Positions 51,301-63,700 are shown, counted from the stretch's first letter. The stretch: 64,000 nucleotides of DNA from Mycteria americana (GCF_035582795.1 NC_134365.1:80395635-80459634); one strand, 5' to 3'. The notes: a model not told the origin generated them from the sequence alone. Numbers and translations: made by a program.

Positions 51301-54300
51301 AGAGGGAGAACTACAGCGTCACTAGTTCTTCCTTTCCTTCCCCCCCAAAATTAATCTACAGTCATATCTGGTTTTCTGCTCAATCCCCCTCATTCCTGTT
51401 TCTTCTTCTCTTCCAATGGCCTTTCCTAAGCAGAGCACAAAGCTTATCACATCATCATCCATGATGCCATTTTAACATTCTATAGGTAAAATGGCCTAGA
51501 AATTAAAGGAAGGTAAAGCAAGCTTGTTGCTCTTCTCACAGCACAGTTACAGGGACTTACTGGAGAGGAGGTAACACAGGAGATGCAAACACTGAAGTGT
51601 TCACTGAAGTGAACATCAGTTTTGGATTACAGTTATTTCTTGCCAAAAAGAATGGACAGAAAACAGACCTTGAGGTCTGATTTAATTAAATCTCCCTTCT
51701 GGTATAGCCACAATAAACATGCTATGGCCATAGGTTACCCCCTGCCCTGAACTGATTTTGTCTTCCTTCCAAACTATAGCTCCCTATTATAGCTTTGTTA
51801 GATTAATATCCATAGTGAAGAAGAATAAAACGGTAAGACTCTATTAATACGTAAGTGATGATGATTCCTTTAAAGTTGTCCTTTAAGAAAAGTTATGGAG
51901 GGCCACACGTACCACTGAAAATAGCTTGGTTAAGCACAATCTAAACTTAGTGCAACACTTTCCAACAGAGTCTAAAAATAGGAACACCAAGATTTTGTGG
52001 AAATACACGAGGAGAGGCTAACAGTGTTTAGGGAAATAAGACACTGCAACTTGACATACTCCTGAAAGAAATAAATATAGCTTCAGTGATCTATCTCCCT
52101 ACAGAAAGCAAAGTTGGAACTGTAAGGAAATACTCAGCCCCCACTATGTGGGGTTGCATGTTATAATGTGCTTGCTGTGACAGCCAGTACCCACTTTCCC
52201 CTGTGACCAGCGAGATGTTCAGCTTTAATATACTTGGGGAAGAGAATTCTTTGAAGTAAAATGTGACCGAGGCTCTCAGTTTGTTGGGACTGAGCTCAAG
52301 TTGAGGACTGCATAATGAAGTAAAGCAAAACCTTCAAAAAGAAAACACAAAACTACCAGAGGGGTGGGGAAGATACGGGGTGAAGAGTGCCAGCTTCCAA
52401 GAAAACCTGAGAATAAAGACCTGTACCTACTATACATATACTTTGTCATGCACATAGCCCTACACACCTTCTTACAGGCATGCCCATTTCCTCCAGAAGA
52501 CACGTTCCTCAAGTTTTGTCATCCCAGCTATTGTGAACAGTGAGCATGAGAAAACACCAGAGAGAGGTATTTCCAGCGTGTTTGATAAAGCAAAGAAGTC
52601 CACTGTCGCTCAACCCTTAGAAAGTTTTATTTTCCAGGGCACTTGCTGGGAGTTCTGCCACAAGAATTTACAAATAGGTGCCTTGTTTCACACCTTCACA
52701 CAAAGGTCATTTCAGTTTTGCCCCTTTGATTACAGTGGAAATTAGTCCTCCAGTCTAGCGGCTTCAAGACTTCCTGACTTACACATATGGTAAATTCCTG
52801 TTTTCTAGCCATGTAGCAATATGAAATATGCTATGTGAATTCAGCCAGGCACAAACACCATGAATTTTTAGCATGTTTTCAGGTTAGTCTGTTTGCTCCT
52901 CTCAGAAAGACTTTGCTTCCCAACCAATACTTGGATTACTTTGCCTAAAAAACATGCAGGTACTAAGGCTGCACTTACTTCTTTCAACACCTGATATTCT
53001 TGTCAAATAGGTATCAGGGAACACATACAAGAACCGCTTCCGTAATTTTCTGTAGGACACACAGAAATGATACTTATTCTTAAACAGTTGGAGACATATT
53101 TTATCATAGACAGCCAGGCCATTTATTTTGTGCATGCTCTGTGGTCCACACAGTCTGTTCCCCAGATCATGTGTGTTTATGCTCTTCCCCTCCAGAAGTT
53201 ATTTTGGACAAATTTACTGCTGTGTTCATCACAGGCAAAACAGGAGGAAGGTGTGACAAATTTCATCATGGGTGGCGATGTGTGGATCCTAGAATTCACT
53301 ATAACCAGAGTGGACTGCTCCTACTGGGTCATACGCTAGGAGGGCAGGCATGCAAAATCTTTGCAGTTCTGCCTTTTTGCCTAAGAAGCTCACAATCCAG
53401 TGAGAATTAGCAGCATCCTCAATATGTCACAGATACTTAAGTAACTTTCCTTTGGCTTCAGATCTCTGCCTGTTCAGCAAGCATAGATAGGTCTGACTAA
53501 GAACTCACTGAGGTCCAAGAGGAAAGTGTGGACTGCAGAGTGGAGCTAATTAAGCAGCAGAATGATGGGGTCTTGATAGAAATTTTATATGCTGTATGTT
53601 TATGTTAAGTTTTTAAAAGTACTGGCCATAGCTATAGATAGATAAGGCTTAAGAATGCTGTGATGTTTGTTACAGATTTAAATGCATGTTTCCTTTTTGC
53701 ACATATGCGTACCTCTGAGTGTGGTTATTAATAATAACTTTACTCAGTGTTAGGAAAGTTATGACAAAATAAATGAACAGGTAGGGAAAAAGGTTTAGTG
53801 GTAAATTATTATGGTATGTAGGTAGAAGGAGACTTTATAGGAGGCAGCACGGTTCATGCGTTAGATGGCCAGTAAAAAAGAAAACAGGAAGAGCAGGTGA
53901 AAAATGCTTTCACCAGGCATTGAGAAAAGGAACATAACAAAACATTCACTGACCCTCTCTTGCTTTATCCTGGCCCAGAGCAAAAAACAAAAAAACCCCA
54001 AACTGTTGCAATCACATAGATAACTAATTTCTTTCTTAATCCAAATCTCAGGTTTGCGCTTATCTATTGGGAGTTTTGGGGCTCTTCACAGCTTTTTGGG
54101 TTTATTGATTTTTGTGCCAGTAAAAGCACTGCTTTAGCAAACAGGCCAGTGCAAAGGTAATGTACAAGCTAGAAAGTTTAGCATGTCAACAAGCCTGGGG
54201 AGCAAATCCCCATACCAAAACAGGTTAACAGCGGAATCCAAATCTTTTCCTACCATTATCATCAAATAAAACTCTTCTTTGGTCAGAACACCTCCAAGCA

Positions 54301-54840
54301 ACCTGCATCTGTGCAGAGTAAAACTTTCATGGCATCCTCCACTGTTCTTGATGCAACCTTGTCATATTTGTAGATGTACATCTTGACTCTATTTGAGGCA
54401 AGACATAAAGTGAGGCAAAATAAGAAGTAATGTTCTTGTTATAACCACTACTTTGCCTGGCAGACTTCTCCCTTTACGTGGTAAATTAAGGCATGAGGAA
54501 AACAACATTTTTGACATGGACTCCTGGACTATGAAGGTCTTAAATTTTGTCTATATAAAACATACCATTTTAATTGTAAGGGTATAGTTAAAGTAGTGTA
54601 ATATTTTAATGTAGAATTAGTTATACTGACCAAAAGGGGTTCCTATCAATACAACTTTTAAACTATACCAATTAAGGGAAATCAATCAGCATATGGTATC
54701 TTTGCACTGGTATACTTCTACTGGTCCCTCCAAGGTGGTATGTTGGTAATATTACAGCAGGAGAAAAATCCTAACTGAAAAAAAAATTAACCAATGCACA
54801 AACCTGCAAGTACTGGTATAACTAACTACTAGTACATAAA
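45352..54840. other. Long region without a recognised gene upstream of the CDPF1 coding exons
   Basis: If CDPF1 starts at the CpG island near 56.3 kb, this is its first intron. Open frames here are short and show no recognisable domains. The only structures I noted are a 10-bp tandem repeat at 51,109 and ordinary low-complexity runs. Confidence 0.5.
51109..51156 (+). repeat. About 10-bp tandem repeat, five copies
   Basis: Units of the form GTTGTAAAA(A) are repeated, with one copy reading GCTGTAAAA. Confidence 0.9.
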
Positions 54841-54849
54841 TCCAATTCT

Positions 54850-55000
54850 TTGACTCATAGATGCCTAGAGGTGGAAGACAGCTCAAGAGATTATTTAGTC
54901 CATCACACCCAAGGCACAACTGACTTTATTTTGATGGCATTTTGCAGTGTTTTTAAAGACTCTCCTACCAGCCCAAGTGCCTTAGAGACAAGTAACAGGT
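54850..55000 (-). mobile_element. Old CR1-type LINE 3' end remnant
   Basis: The stretch starting ACTCATAGATGCCTAGAGG, continuing GGTGGAAGACAGCTCAAGAG and then TTTAGTCCATC, resembles the reverse complement of the CR1 3' tail common in birds and reptiles. It is heavily diverged, and its boundary towards 55,000 is uncertain. Confidence 0.55.
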
Positions 55001-55730
55001 CAGCGAGCAAGTCTGGATTACGTGTGAAGGAAAGCCACATGATTAATCTCTCTCCTTAAGCAGAGAGACCATTTCTAGTATCACTGAGATATGGAGGTAT
55101 TTATTGGGGTTCTCAGAGCAGATTCAGAAAGAAACTGTGGTACCCCCCCTCTCAAACATCTTGCAAACTTCCTACCTCCTCATTTTTCAAGGGGAATTGA
55201 GTACCTGATTGTTTCCACGGCTCTACGGTCCTCTAAGTCCAAAGCTGTGATCCCAAAACCACCTTGTTCGGGTGCAACCTCACACTGGAAATGCTTACAT
55301 ATCACAGGAAATAATGGTTTCCCCTAACTTCTCTAGGCTCCTTAAAGCTCATTCTTTGTGTATGTCCAAAAGCAGGGCCCTCACACAGCTCTGAACTTCC
55401 CTGGAATCCTCTCCACAGTCCCCTTCAAGGCTGCATCCTGTAGCTCCAACTCCCAAAGTTCCTCATAAAAAACGATATGTGGCCACTACATTCTATTAAA
55501 CAAAGAATATACGTTATACTAAAATCCTTGCGTAGGGGAAAAAAAAAATTAGAATCAAGCTTTGGATCTGGATCCAGAATCAGTGCCTCCTGTTACACAG
55601 TCACCTCGGTCACCAGGCTACTCCCAGGAGGCTCATGCTCTCTCTTATCTAGCCTCTTCTCACATTTGCTTCTGCAGTTTGAAGGGGTCCCTCCACTCAG
55701 TGTAGCTTATGCTCTAGTGAGCCAGGCGCT

Positions 55731-55809
55731 CTGGAGGTGGAAAGCGTAGATTTGAAACCTTTCCCGCTCCAAGCAAAGCAGGGGTTTGAACACTGCTCTC
55801 CCACCTCTG
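55731..55809. repeat. Decayed foldback (inverted) repeat
   Basis: The left part (from GGAGGTGGAAAGCGTAGATT) pairs imperfectly with the right part ending CTGCTCTCCCACCTC, around a short centre. The layout resembles an old sauropsid foldback repeat with paired 'bold' boxes like TTTGAA and CTCCCAC. The family name is not known to me. Confidence 0.45.
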
Positions 55810-56049
55810 CAGCGAGGCTTCGTCTACTCGCCGTCTTCTGTGATGCAGAAGCCCTGCGCTCTGCCCTCGCAGCAACAGATGAGCCAGTCTGGGTCCTGTC
55901 CTAAGGAGGCCTATCGCCACCCGTCTTCCAGAGATGGATCCGGCTGGTAAGGAGAAAAAGAAAAACCTTTTTCAGATCCCAGACACGCTGTCTGCTGAAG
56001 AGAGATTAAAGATTCATTCATGCCCATACCCCTTTATTTGTAATAATAC

Positions 56050-56660
56050 TATCTAATAATAAATCTGTCAGCGGGAACTGTTCCCGGGGAGCTCGGGTTT
56101 CCCGCGCTGCCCCGACACTGGGGCCTGGTTGCCAGGCAGCCCTCAGCCCTTCTCTTCATATTTGGGGGGGGGGGGGGGGGGGGGGGAGGCCACGCCTGGT
56201 TCAGCCAGGGCCACACAATTTCTGCCCACCCGAACTGCGCAGCACCCACCAGGGCCGCCGCGGCCACCACCCACGCGTGGCGACAGGCCACTTCCTGGTT
56301 TCCCGCGCTGACGCTGCGGCGTCAGGGCCCAGCGCCGCTCCTCCTTAAAGGGCCAGCGCCGCAGGACGCCGAGGGCCGCGCCGCGCGCCGACGGCAGGTG
56401 GCGCTGTGCGCCTGCGCGGTGTCCCGCCCGCCGCCTCCCTCGGCGCGTCGGTGGTTTCCCGGGGAGGTGAGGGGCCTGCCCGGGCAGCTGCCGGGCGCCG
56501 CCCCGGTGGGCCCCGCATGGCCGTGCGGGACGGGCCGATCCCGAAGGTCCCTGGAGTTCAAGGGGGAAGGTGTTTTGGCTTTGGAAACGGCAGGTCGTGC
56601 CGGGCCGCGCCCAGTGCCGCGAGGAGCACGTGGCAGAGGGGTGGTGGGTGACACCATCCC
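56050..56660. promoter_or_regulatory. CpG island, candidate promoter (probably CDPF1)
   Basis: This is the only strongly GC-rich, CpG-dense block in the window. It contains an NRF1-like site TGCGCCTGCGC at 56407-56417 and an ETS-like CACTTCCTGG near 56,289. It also has paired CRE half-sites TGACG (56309-56313) and CGTCA (56320-56324). There is no obvious TATA box. In human the CDPF1 start lies between CDPF1 and PKDREJ, which suggests this island serves CDPF1 on the minus strand. No minus-strand donor joining it to the coding exons is clear, and a good plus-strand donor (GAG|GTGAGG near 56,466) leaves open a plus-strand transcript. Confidence 0.65.
56164..56186 (+). repeat. Poly-G run of 23 bases
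   Basis: An unbroken run of G lies in the CpG island. Such a tract can form a G-quadruplex on the plus strand, and its length is likely to vary or be misassembled. Confidence 0.95.
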
Positions 56661-57205
56661 TCAGGCCTAACGCTCCCCATAAACTCATGGCATTGCGAAG
56701 AGCATGCGAGATTTAAAAAAAAAAAAAATATTCTGTGGTCTGTTTGTATTAAAAGTGAGCCGCCTGGAGGATGCCCCCAGCTTTATGAATAAGAAATAGA
56801 GGTTTTGACCAAGTTGACCAGTCTTCCCTCACAGGGGGTCACGTAGTGACCTCTGTGCAGGTACAGTCTTACAATACAGAGGTCTACTACCCTCCCACCC
56901 GGCTATATAACGGGATTTTATAGTCCACGGTTAATGCCTTCCAAAGGGACACTGTAACAAAGCCTTCTGCATACAAATGCAATGCAGCGTTGTGAAGGTT
57001 TATTTTTAATTGCTGGGTTGCACCCTCCTAACTTGTCCTGTCTTTTTTTATTCCTCATGCTCTGAGTAGGAAGGATTTATCAGCGTTTTCAGAGCTCAAG
57101 CCACTTGTGCTCTTACATTAGCATGTGCTCAGCCAGAGGCGAGAGTCCTGCTCAGACTCCTGGGTGAAGTCCTTCTGCATCACCTCTGTGAAATGGGCAT
57201 CAGTT
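56661..57205. other. Spacer between the CpG island and the LTR
   Basis: Non-coding sequence with one A-run near 56,715. Nothing else was recognised. Confidence 0.6.
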
Positions 57206-57207
57206 CC

Positions 57208-57543
57208 TGTGTGTACTGGCTCTGGCTGGCATGGAGTTAGTAATGCCATGAGATATAAGGTCATGCTTAGCAAGAAAACTGGAGCAAGGGAAGTTTTTTG
57301 AAAGTAACTTTTACTCAAAGACTGGCTGGGCATCCATCTGCAGGTGGTGAGTGACTGCTTTTGCATCACTTGTGGTTTTGGGGTTTTCTCCCCTTCGCTT
57401 CTTAAACTGTCCTTATCTCGACCCACAAGTTTTTTTCCCACTTTTGGCCTTCGATTCCCTCCCCATGCTGCTGGGAGGGGAGTGAGCGAGGAGCTGGGTG
57501 GGGGCTTACCTGCCAGCTGGGGTCAACCCACCACACTATGACA
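57208..57543 (+). mobile_element. Solo LTR fragment of an avian endogenous retrovirus (ERVL-like), internally deleted
   Basis: Several stretches in order match an LTR type widespread in birds. These are the start TACTGGCTCTGGCTGGCATG, then GACTGGCTGGGCATC and GCAGGTGGTGAGTGACTG. Further along come TGTCCTTATCTCGACCCACA, GGGAGGGGAGTGAGCGAG and the end CTGGGGTCAACCCACCAC. The middle seems shortened relative to the usual LTR. No internal retroviral genes are present, so it is a solo LTR. The family assignment is from memory. It sits about 100 bp beyond the PKDREJ 3' end, in the opposite orientation to that gene. Confidence 0.7.
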
Positions 57544-57642
57544 GCCAAGAACCACTGAAATTGATGCAAAATAGTCTGGAGAAAATCTGAGCACAATCAC
57601 TCATAAGGGGTTGAATGTTAAAAAATCCTTAGAAGTAAATTA

Positions 57643-57662
57643 TTTATTTATGAACATTTATT
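57643..57662 (-). terminator. PKDREJ: Two candidate polyadenylation signals of PKDREJ
   Basis: AATAAA occurs on the minus strand at 57662-57657 and 57648-57643, 56 to 75 nt after the stop. This implies a very short 3' UTR ending before the LTR. Confidence 0.55.
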
Positions 57663-57717
57663 TGAAATGCAAGTATTACAGAATAAAGGTCATCTTGAAT
57701 ACAAAATCTTTCCTTTC

Positions 57718-60700
57718 TCATATGACAAGATAAACCATTTTTTTTCCATTTATTTTTCTGTTCTTGAGCCCTAAATGTCGCTGATGTCTTCTCTCAAGCT
57801 GCCCATAGAGTACACTGTGAAAAAGGTCAGGCTCACTGGTTTTGGATGTTTTACAGATCAGAAGATAAAATATCCTCCTGAGCCTTTGCAATACAAAAGT
57901 AACTGCTTGTGCTTCATCAGATGGTTCTTCATATACGGGTTGTTTCATATCTCCATAGGCAGACATAATAACAGCTTGGAAGAGATTGATCAAGACACAG
58001 ATCATCACCAACATGAAAGAGGCTAGGAAAAGACCACCCAGCAACCTGTTGGATGAAAATGCGGTATCTCTGAAAGCTGAGACACAGTAAGAGAATATAG
58101 TCTGAGCTGAGTGAATCATGTTATTGTAATTCCATTCATGCTGCCCAAACACAAGGTAGCCAAAAGTCATAAATACAAAGAAGTACACCACCACCACAAG
58201 GGCCATTGAGGAGATTCCAGGAAGGGCTGCCATGATCGATCTTTGTGCCAGGCGCACGCCATAAAAAAACTGAGAATATTTTAGAGTTTTCAAAACTACA
58301 AGAAATGCTAAAAAGCCCATAGTAATCCTTAAAATCTGATCTAAATGAGAAACTGCATGAAAATGAATGAAATCATTTGGGTGAAGTAAGTAAAACTTCA
58401 CTATATCTGCTCCCACCTTAAACTTTATGATCTTTAAAAAAACAAAAAGAAGGAATGCTGATTTTAAGCCAAAGTTAATTATATTGGAAATGTTTTTAAT
58501 ATAATCTTTTTTTTCTTTGCCTATGATGTGAAGCTCATCTGCAATGTAAATGAACAGAAAGGCAAGAACAGTTACAAACACAAACATTTGAGCTTTAGTT
58601 TGCTGATGAAAAATGGGCAGTGCAAAAGAGTGTACTGACAAACTTGGTTTTATGATCCCAAAATGAGACATTTCAAATATGACTGAGATGGTGCAAAAGA
58701 GATCCGCATCTGAGTTAAATGTAGTTAGTTCAATGATCACAGCCCATGTCTTTTCATCAAGCCAGTTGCTCTGTTGTAGAGCATCCAGCCTTGTCGTTGA
58801 ATTAAGTCTTCCTTCTTCAGGGAAAAAGTAAAGCGTGTATCCTGCTGGTCCATATGTGTGCAAATCTCCATATGAATAATACATCCACGGAGTTCTGTTT
58901 CGCTGGTAAGTGAACCCACTGTAACTGCTGGCATCCTTGGAAACAGACTGGTTGGCAACCTTTGTCCAAGTGCCAGCGTAGTCACCTTTCTCTGGGATGT
59001 CACTGCCATATTTGTGAAGACAGTGGCTTTTACTGATCACAAAGTTATTTACAAAGCTGTGAGGATGGAAACATTTTTTCTCCGTACCTTTAGCCCGCAC
59101 TTGCCTCATCCTAGGCAAACCAATGATTTTGGACCAGCTGTTGGGAAGAAAGGTTGGCTGAATGTCATTGTGGATCAAAGGCAAGAACAAGTCTTTCACC
59201 CACACGTAGATATGTTCTAGCTTATCTACACTGGAGAGTTGTGGAGAGAATTGGTTATGGATAAATCGGTTGTAGTGGAAACTGTTGGTGTTCTCAGTGG
59301 AATAGGCAAAATTTAATAGCAGTGTTAAAAAGACAAGGTGACTGCTGAAACCTTTTGTGAAAATAAATGCCTTGACTTTAATTTTTGCCCTTTTCAGCAT
59401 GTTTGCAATGTCATCAGCTTCTAAAGGCTTATACTGCTTGGTGCCTCTGACTTTAGCAAGTTTCAAGTGAATCTCTCTCCTCTCATCAGCACTCATCGTT
59501 TCTTTAGCCAACTTCATCTCAGAATACTTTTCCTGAGTTGACCATGTGATGTTTTCACAGTATTTTGGACGAATTGTACTCATAGCTGAGAAAAAACTGA
59601 TTTTTAGAATTGAAAGGAGAAACACATTCTCAATAAAGGAGATTGCAGATGCTAAAAGCCACTCTAGTGAAGTCTGATAGCCATAAGACAAACCATATAA
59701 CACAATGAAAAATGATGATAGCCCAGTGACAGCTATAACTAGTGCCCATGAGAGATAGATGCACCACCAATAAAAAACTACGTGCGGTCTCTTGCGAAAG
59801 GGCATGGAGGTAATGCTTAGTTTCCTTTCTTTCTGAAAGTTGCTCCCTTCTTCTGTGTAATTGTTACTAAAATTGGAATTTGATGGTGGCCTTCTCTGGC
59901 AGGCCTTAGCCATTGGAGGCGAATTTGTGGTTATCGTCTGCTCCTCTGTTCCAATTACATTTGCACCTCTTTCAGAAACTGTGCAATTACTCCAGTTTTG
60001 GGGAGCTCCCATGCTTCTTGTCTTTCTGGAACATGGCAGGCTCTGTGAGTTGCTGGGACCAGGAAGGTTCTCCAAAGGACTAATATTCCTCGATTGTGCT
60101 GAAGTTTCTGAAAGGTACAATTTTTGCAAATGTTCCTTCTGGTTCTTAAGATTTCCAGTCAGGAGGGGTGAACTCACTTTTGGGTCCGTCTGAGCCACAC
60201 CACGAGGAGAAGGTTCCTTCTGGGAATACTTAAATAAGGCAATTATAATCATTTCCACAGGTATGGTAAGCAAAGCACATTCAATTCCTACTGTTATTGA
60301 TCTCAAATACCTCAAGTGTATTGGAGATTCTTCATTCTTGTCAGCATTAAAGAACATAATGTTAACAAGCAAGTTTAACAATAATATTGCTAAACACGAA
60401 GACAACCTTTGGAGCCTGCTGAAAGTGCCAGTGAGAACATGAGCAAAAATTGAGAGCCACAGATGGCCCTCTGTCAGGCTGTTGGCAAGATTAATCAAAA
60501 AATAGTCGATTCTGGGCAGAGGTGTCTTGGGGTTTATGACAGAAAATGTCCTTTCTAATGAGTGATCGCCCTTGTCAAGAGAAAGCCATTTTCTGCACAT
60601 AAAGAACCAGGTCTTCCTGGTGGACATATTCTCAACTTTGGCTCTGCTTAAGAACCAGCTTGGAGATGGGCCCTTGTTATTGTGCCAGACCCTGAAGGAA

Positions 60701-63700
60701 CAAATGTCCCCCAAATCTTTCTTAGTAGTTAACAGAAAGCAATCAGTGCTTCCTTGTTGGAAAGATGGAAAATGTGGGTGCCGTAAACAATGGACGTCAC
60801 TCGTGCCATTCTGGCCGATGAGCTGAAGAAAGACATCTGCTTTGGTTCCAGCTCCCCAGCGACTGCCTGTGTATAAAGTGACCAAAAAGCTCACTTTATC
60901 AAAGGGGTCGTTGTCTGGCAGAACTATAATCTTGCCTTTGCTGTCCCTGTCAGCCCTGTCTTTTCTCATGGCCCAGAGGGACAAAAGAAAGTATACAGCA
61001 AAAATAAAGACCACTGTTAAGAGGGTCACTGGGTTTTTAGGTATGTCTGCTATCAGGGTTTTTCCCAGATCTACTGTGTTGGGAGTAACTATTACTTTGG
61101 CTGCCAGGAACCTGATGTCAAACGTGGATGCATTTGACACAGTGTGGACTGACAGACTTCTGTGACGCCGCTTCATATTGCAGACACAGTGTACCCTTTG
61201 CCAGTCAGTCAAGGAGCCAAGCCTGCACGTGTCTTCTCTCCACAGGCTTCGAACTCCATCCAGAAATAAGCACTGATCACTAAAAACGTGTATGCTCACC
61301 AGTCTCTGGTTTTGGTACCTTATGACATAGGGTGTCAGCAAGACAATGGAGATGTTATGAGTGTCTGCATCGCTTCCTTGAGCTGTGGCTGTCAGCATTG
61401 ACTCTGGGAGACAGATAATATAGGGAGCCTTAATGTTACAGTCAGTGCTAGCTGTCTCATTTTTGCGTGCGACTGTTGACATGTTGTGAAAAGCAGCAAA
61501 CGAGGCTATGGGATGAGCATGAGTGACGTTGGTGCCTGTAAATACTAGCACCTTGAAAGTAACTTTTAATTTTGTCAGGATCTGGATGTATATGCTCTTG
61601 GTATTTCTGTTGACTTCAAAACTAAATCCTCCAGTTGTGTAAGCTTGTGTTTTATCGGGTCCCATTGCTAACTGAAAAGTTGAAGATTCCTTATCTTTCC
61701 TAGCAATAGTAATTTCTGCTCCTTCAGGCATGATCCCTAGTAGATCCCCATTAGCCTTGGTCTCTGCCATTTTGAACCCCAAGACCATTGTTGCAATTTC
61801 TGATGTGTAACCTAACCAAGGGAAGGGGTTCTCATCAAACTCAAAAAGGGCAGTGGAAATCACAGCATCCTGAGGCAATCCTGAATAATTTCCCTTTTTC
61901 AGTGATGGATAAAAGCAATTCCTGCAGGTGTTTCTGGTAGAGAAAGCATTTGCAATGTTCCAGGTTTCATCTTTCTTCAGAGTGATATTCCAGTGTTTTG
62001 TTTCCATTAGAGTTTCTGTTTCTCCAGGGACTTTGCCCTGAAAAACTATCTCTGTTAAATTTTCCATGATGGAGAAGACTTGTTTAACTCCACTTACATT
62101 GACATTCCTGCGATGCAGAAGAGCAGCTCTCAGGATGTTGGACAAGCATCTTAGTATTCCACTGGTCTGAATTTCTGCTTCCTCAGACCAATGGCTCTCG
62201 TTCCTCTGTATCTTCAGCACTCCTGTTACTTCTGTCAGTTTCTTAATGGCAAGGTCTTGTGATCTAATGTTCACTTCGTCAGCTTCCTCTGTGACTTGAG
62301 AAAGAGAAGCAACTACTTGGTTGATTTCCATTGTGCTCTCAACTGAAATATTCAGGGCTGTTTTAATCAGGCTTTCCCGAAACTGAGCCTTAGGGAGCTG
62401 GAGAGTTGGTGAGGCTTTAATATAGTTTAAGACTGAGGCTGCCAGATAAGCCAAATAACCTGCGCTAAAATAATCTCCAGTCTGGAGATAAGATGTCATC
62501 GGTGCGCTTAAACCGCTCACTGAGGCCAGCAGTTCATGAAACACAACAGCTAGTGGTCGACTGTTAACTGGGTTCCGTACGCGAACATATAAACTCACTT
62601 GGGTAAATGCTCCAAGAGAATCGCGGACTTGAACGTAAAGTGTCAAGGTGTACTTCTGAGAAGGCACTCCAACTGGGAGAAAAGATGGAGGAGTTTTAGG
62701 CTGATAACCAAAGTACAGAATTGTGCCAAATGTATTTTCCTCCACAGAAGTTATTTTGGTAGTTTTGGGTACATTGGAAGCTACTATCACTTTATATGTC
62801 AGAGGTAAATTGCTGTCAGAAAATCCACTGCATTGAACAACAAATTTTGTCAGGAAGGCTGTACCCCAATGTGGGTTGATGGTACACTTGCCAGCCCTAG
62901 GAGGAGAATTTACCTTAAATGCATGTCTGTAGATTGAGGACCTACCATCCCAGGTAGTTACTTTTAACAGAAGTATGTAGGATCGATGTGCAGTCTTTGT
63001 AAAAGTCAGAGCATGTATAGACAGGTAAGCCCCAGACCTCCCCGTTGAGGTTCTGGAAGACCAGTCAAAGCTAATTTCTGTAGAGTTTTCTGAAAAAAGG
63101 GACCAGTAGTAGACTGGCTGGCTGTTTGTTCTACAATTTAGGCATTTTCCAGACAAGGCAAATCTCTCTGTTGGAATTAGAGTGCTACCACAGTTTTCAA
63201 GGCATGCCACGTTCAGAAGGAGTGGGGAGCCGGGCTGCACATCTACAGTTTGGTCGGCATAACTCCTCCTTCTATCCTTCTGAATTGCTAGACGAAAGTA
63301 GTACACAGTGTTTCCTGGGAGGGATTCTGGTGGCATTGCTTGAACTGGACCTGAGGATGTTAACCATTTCAAATCCCTCTGGGCCGGATGGCATCTATTT
63401 CCTGGGCTGACTTTCATGTTTTTATAGTCTGACACGTCTTTAGTGCAGTACCAAGTAAATGTGATTCCCTTTAGTCCTTCCTGTGAATCAGGATCGTAGG
63501 ATGCAGAGCCATCAAGAGTCCAATTATCAGAAAAACCCACTGTGCGGAACGTGCCTCCTGCAATATTTGCCACTAGATCGGTGCTCTCAATCTGAACATA
63601 AACTTTATCTGAGCCCCTGAGGACTGTTGTGGTCCTAATTGGGGTTATCGCAACAGTGAAATAAAACAGATACAACCCATAATCTAAAGTAAAACTGGGA

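Noticed and set aside
56143-56688. A 181-codon minus-strand frame and overlapping frames in the CpG island
   Set aside because: High GC content removes stop codons, and the translation is low-complexity Pro/Gly/Arg/Ala, including the poly-G run read as poly-Pro.
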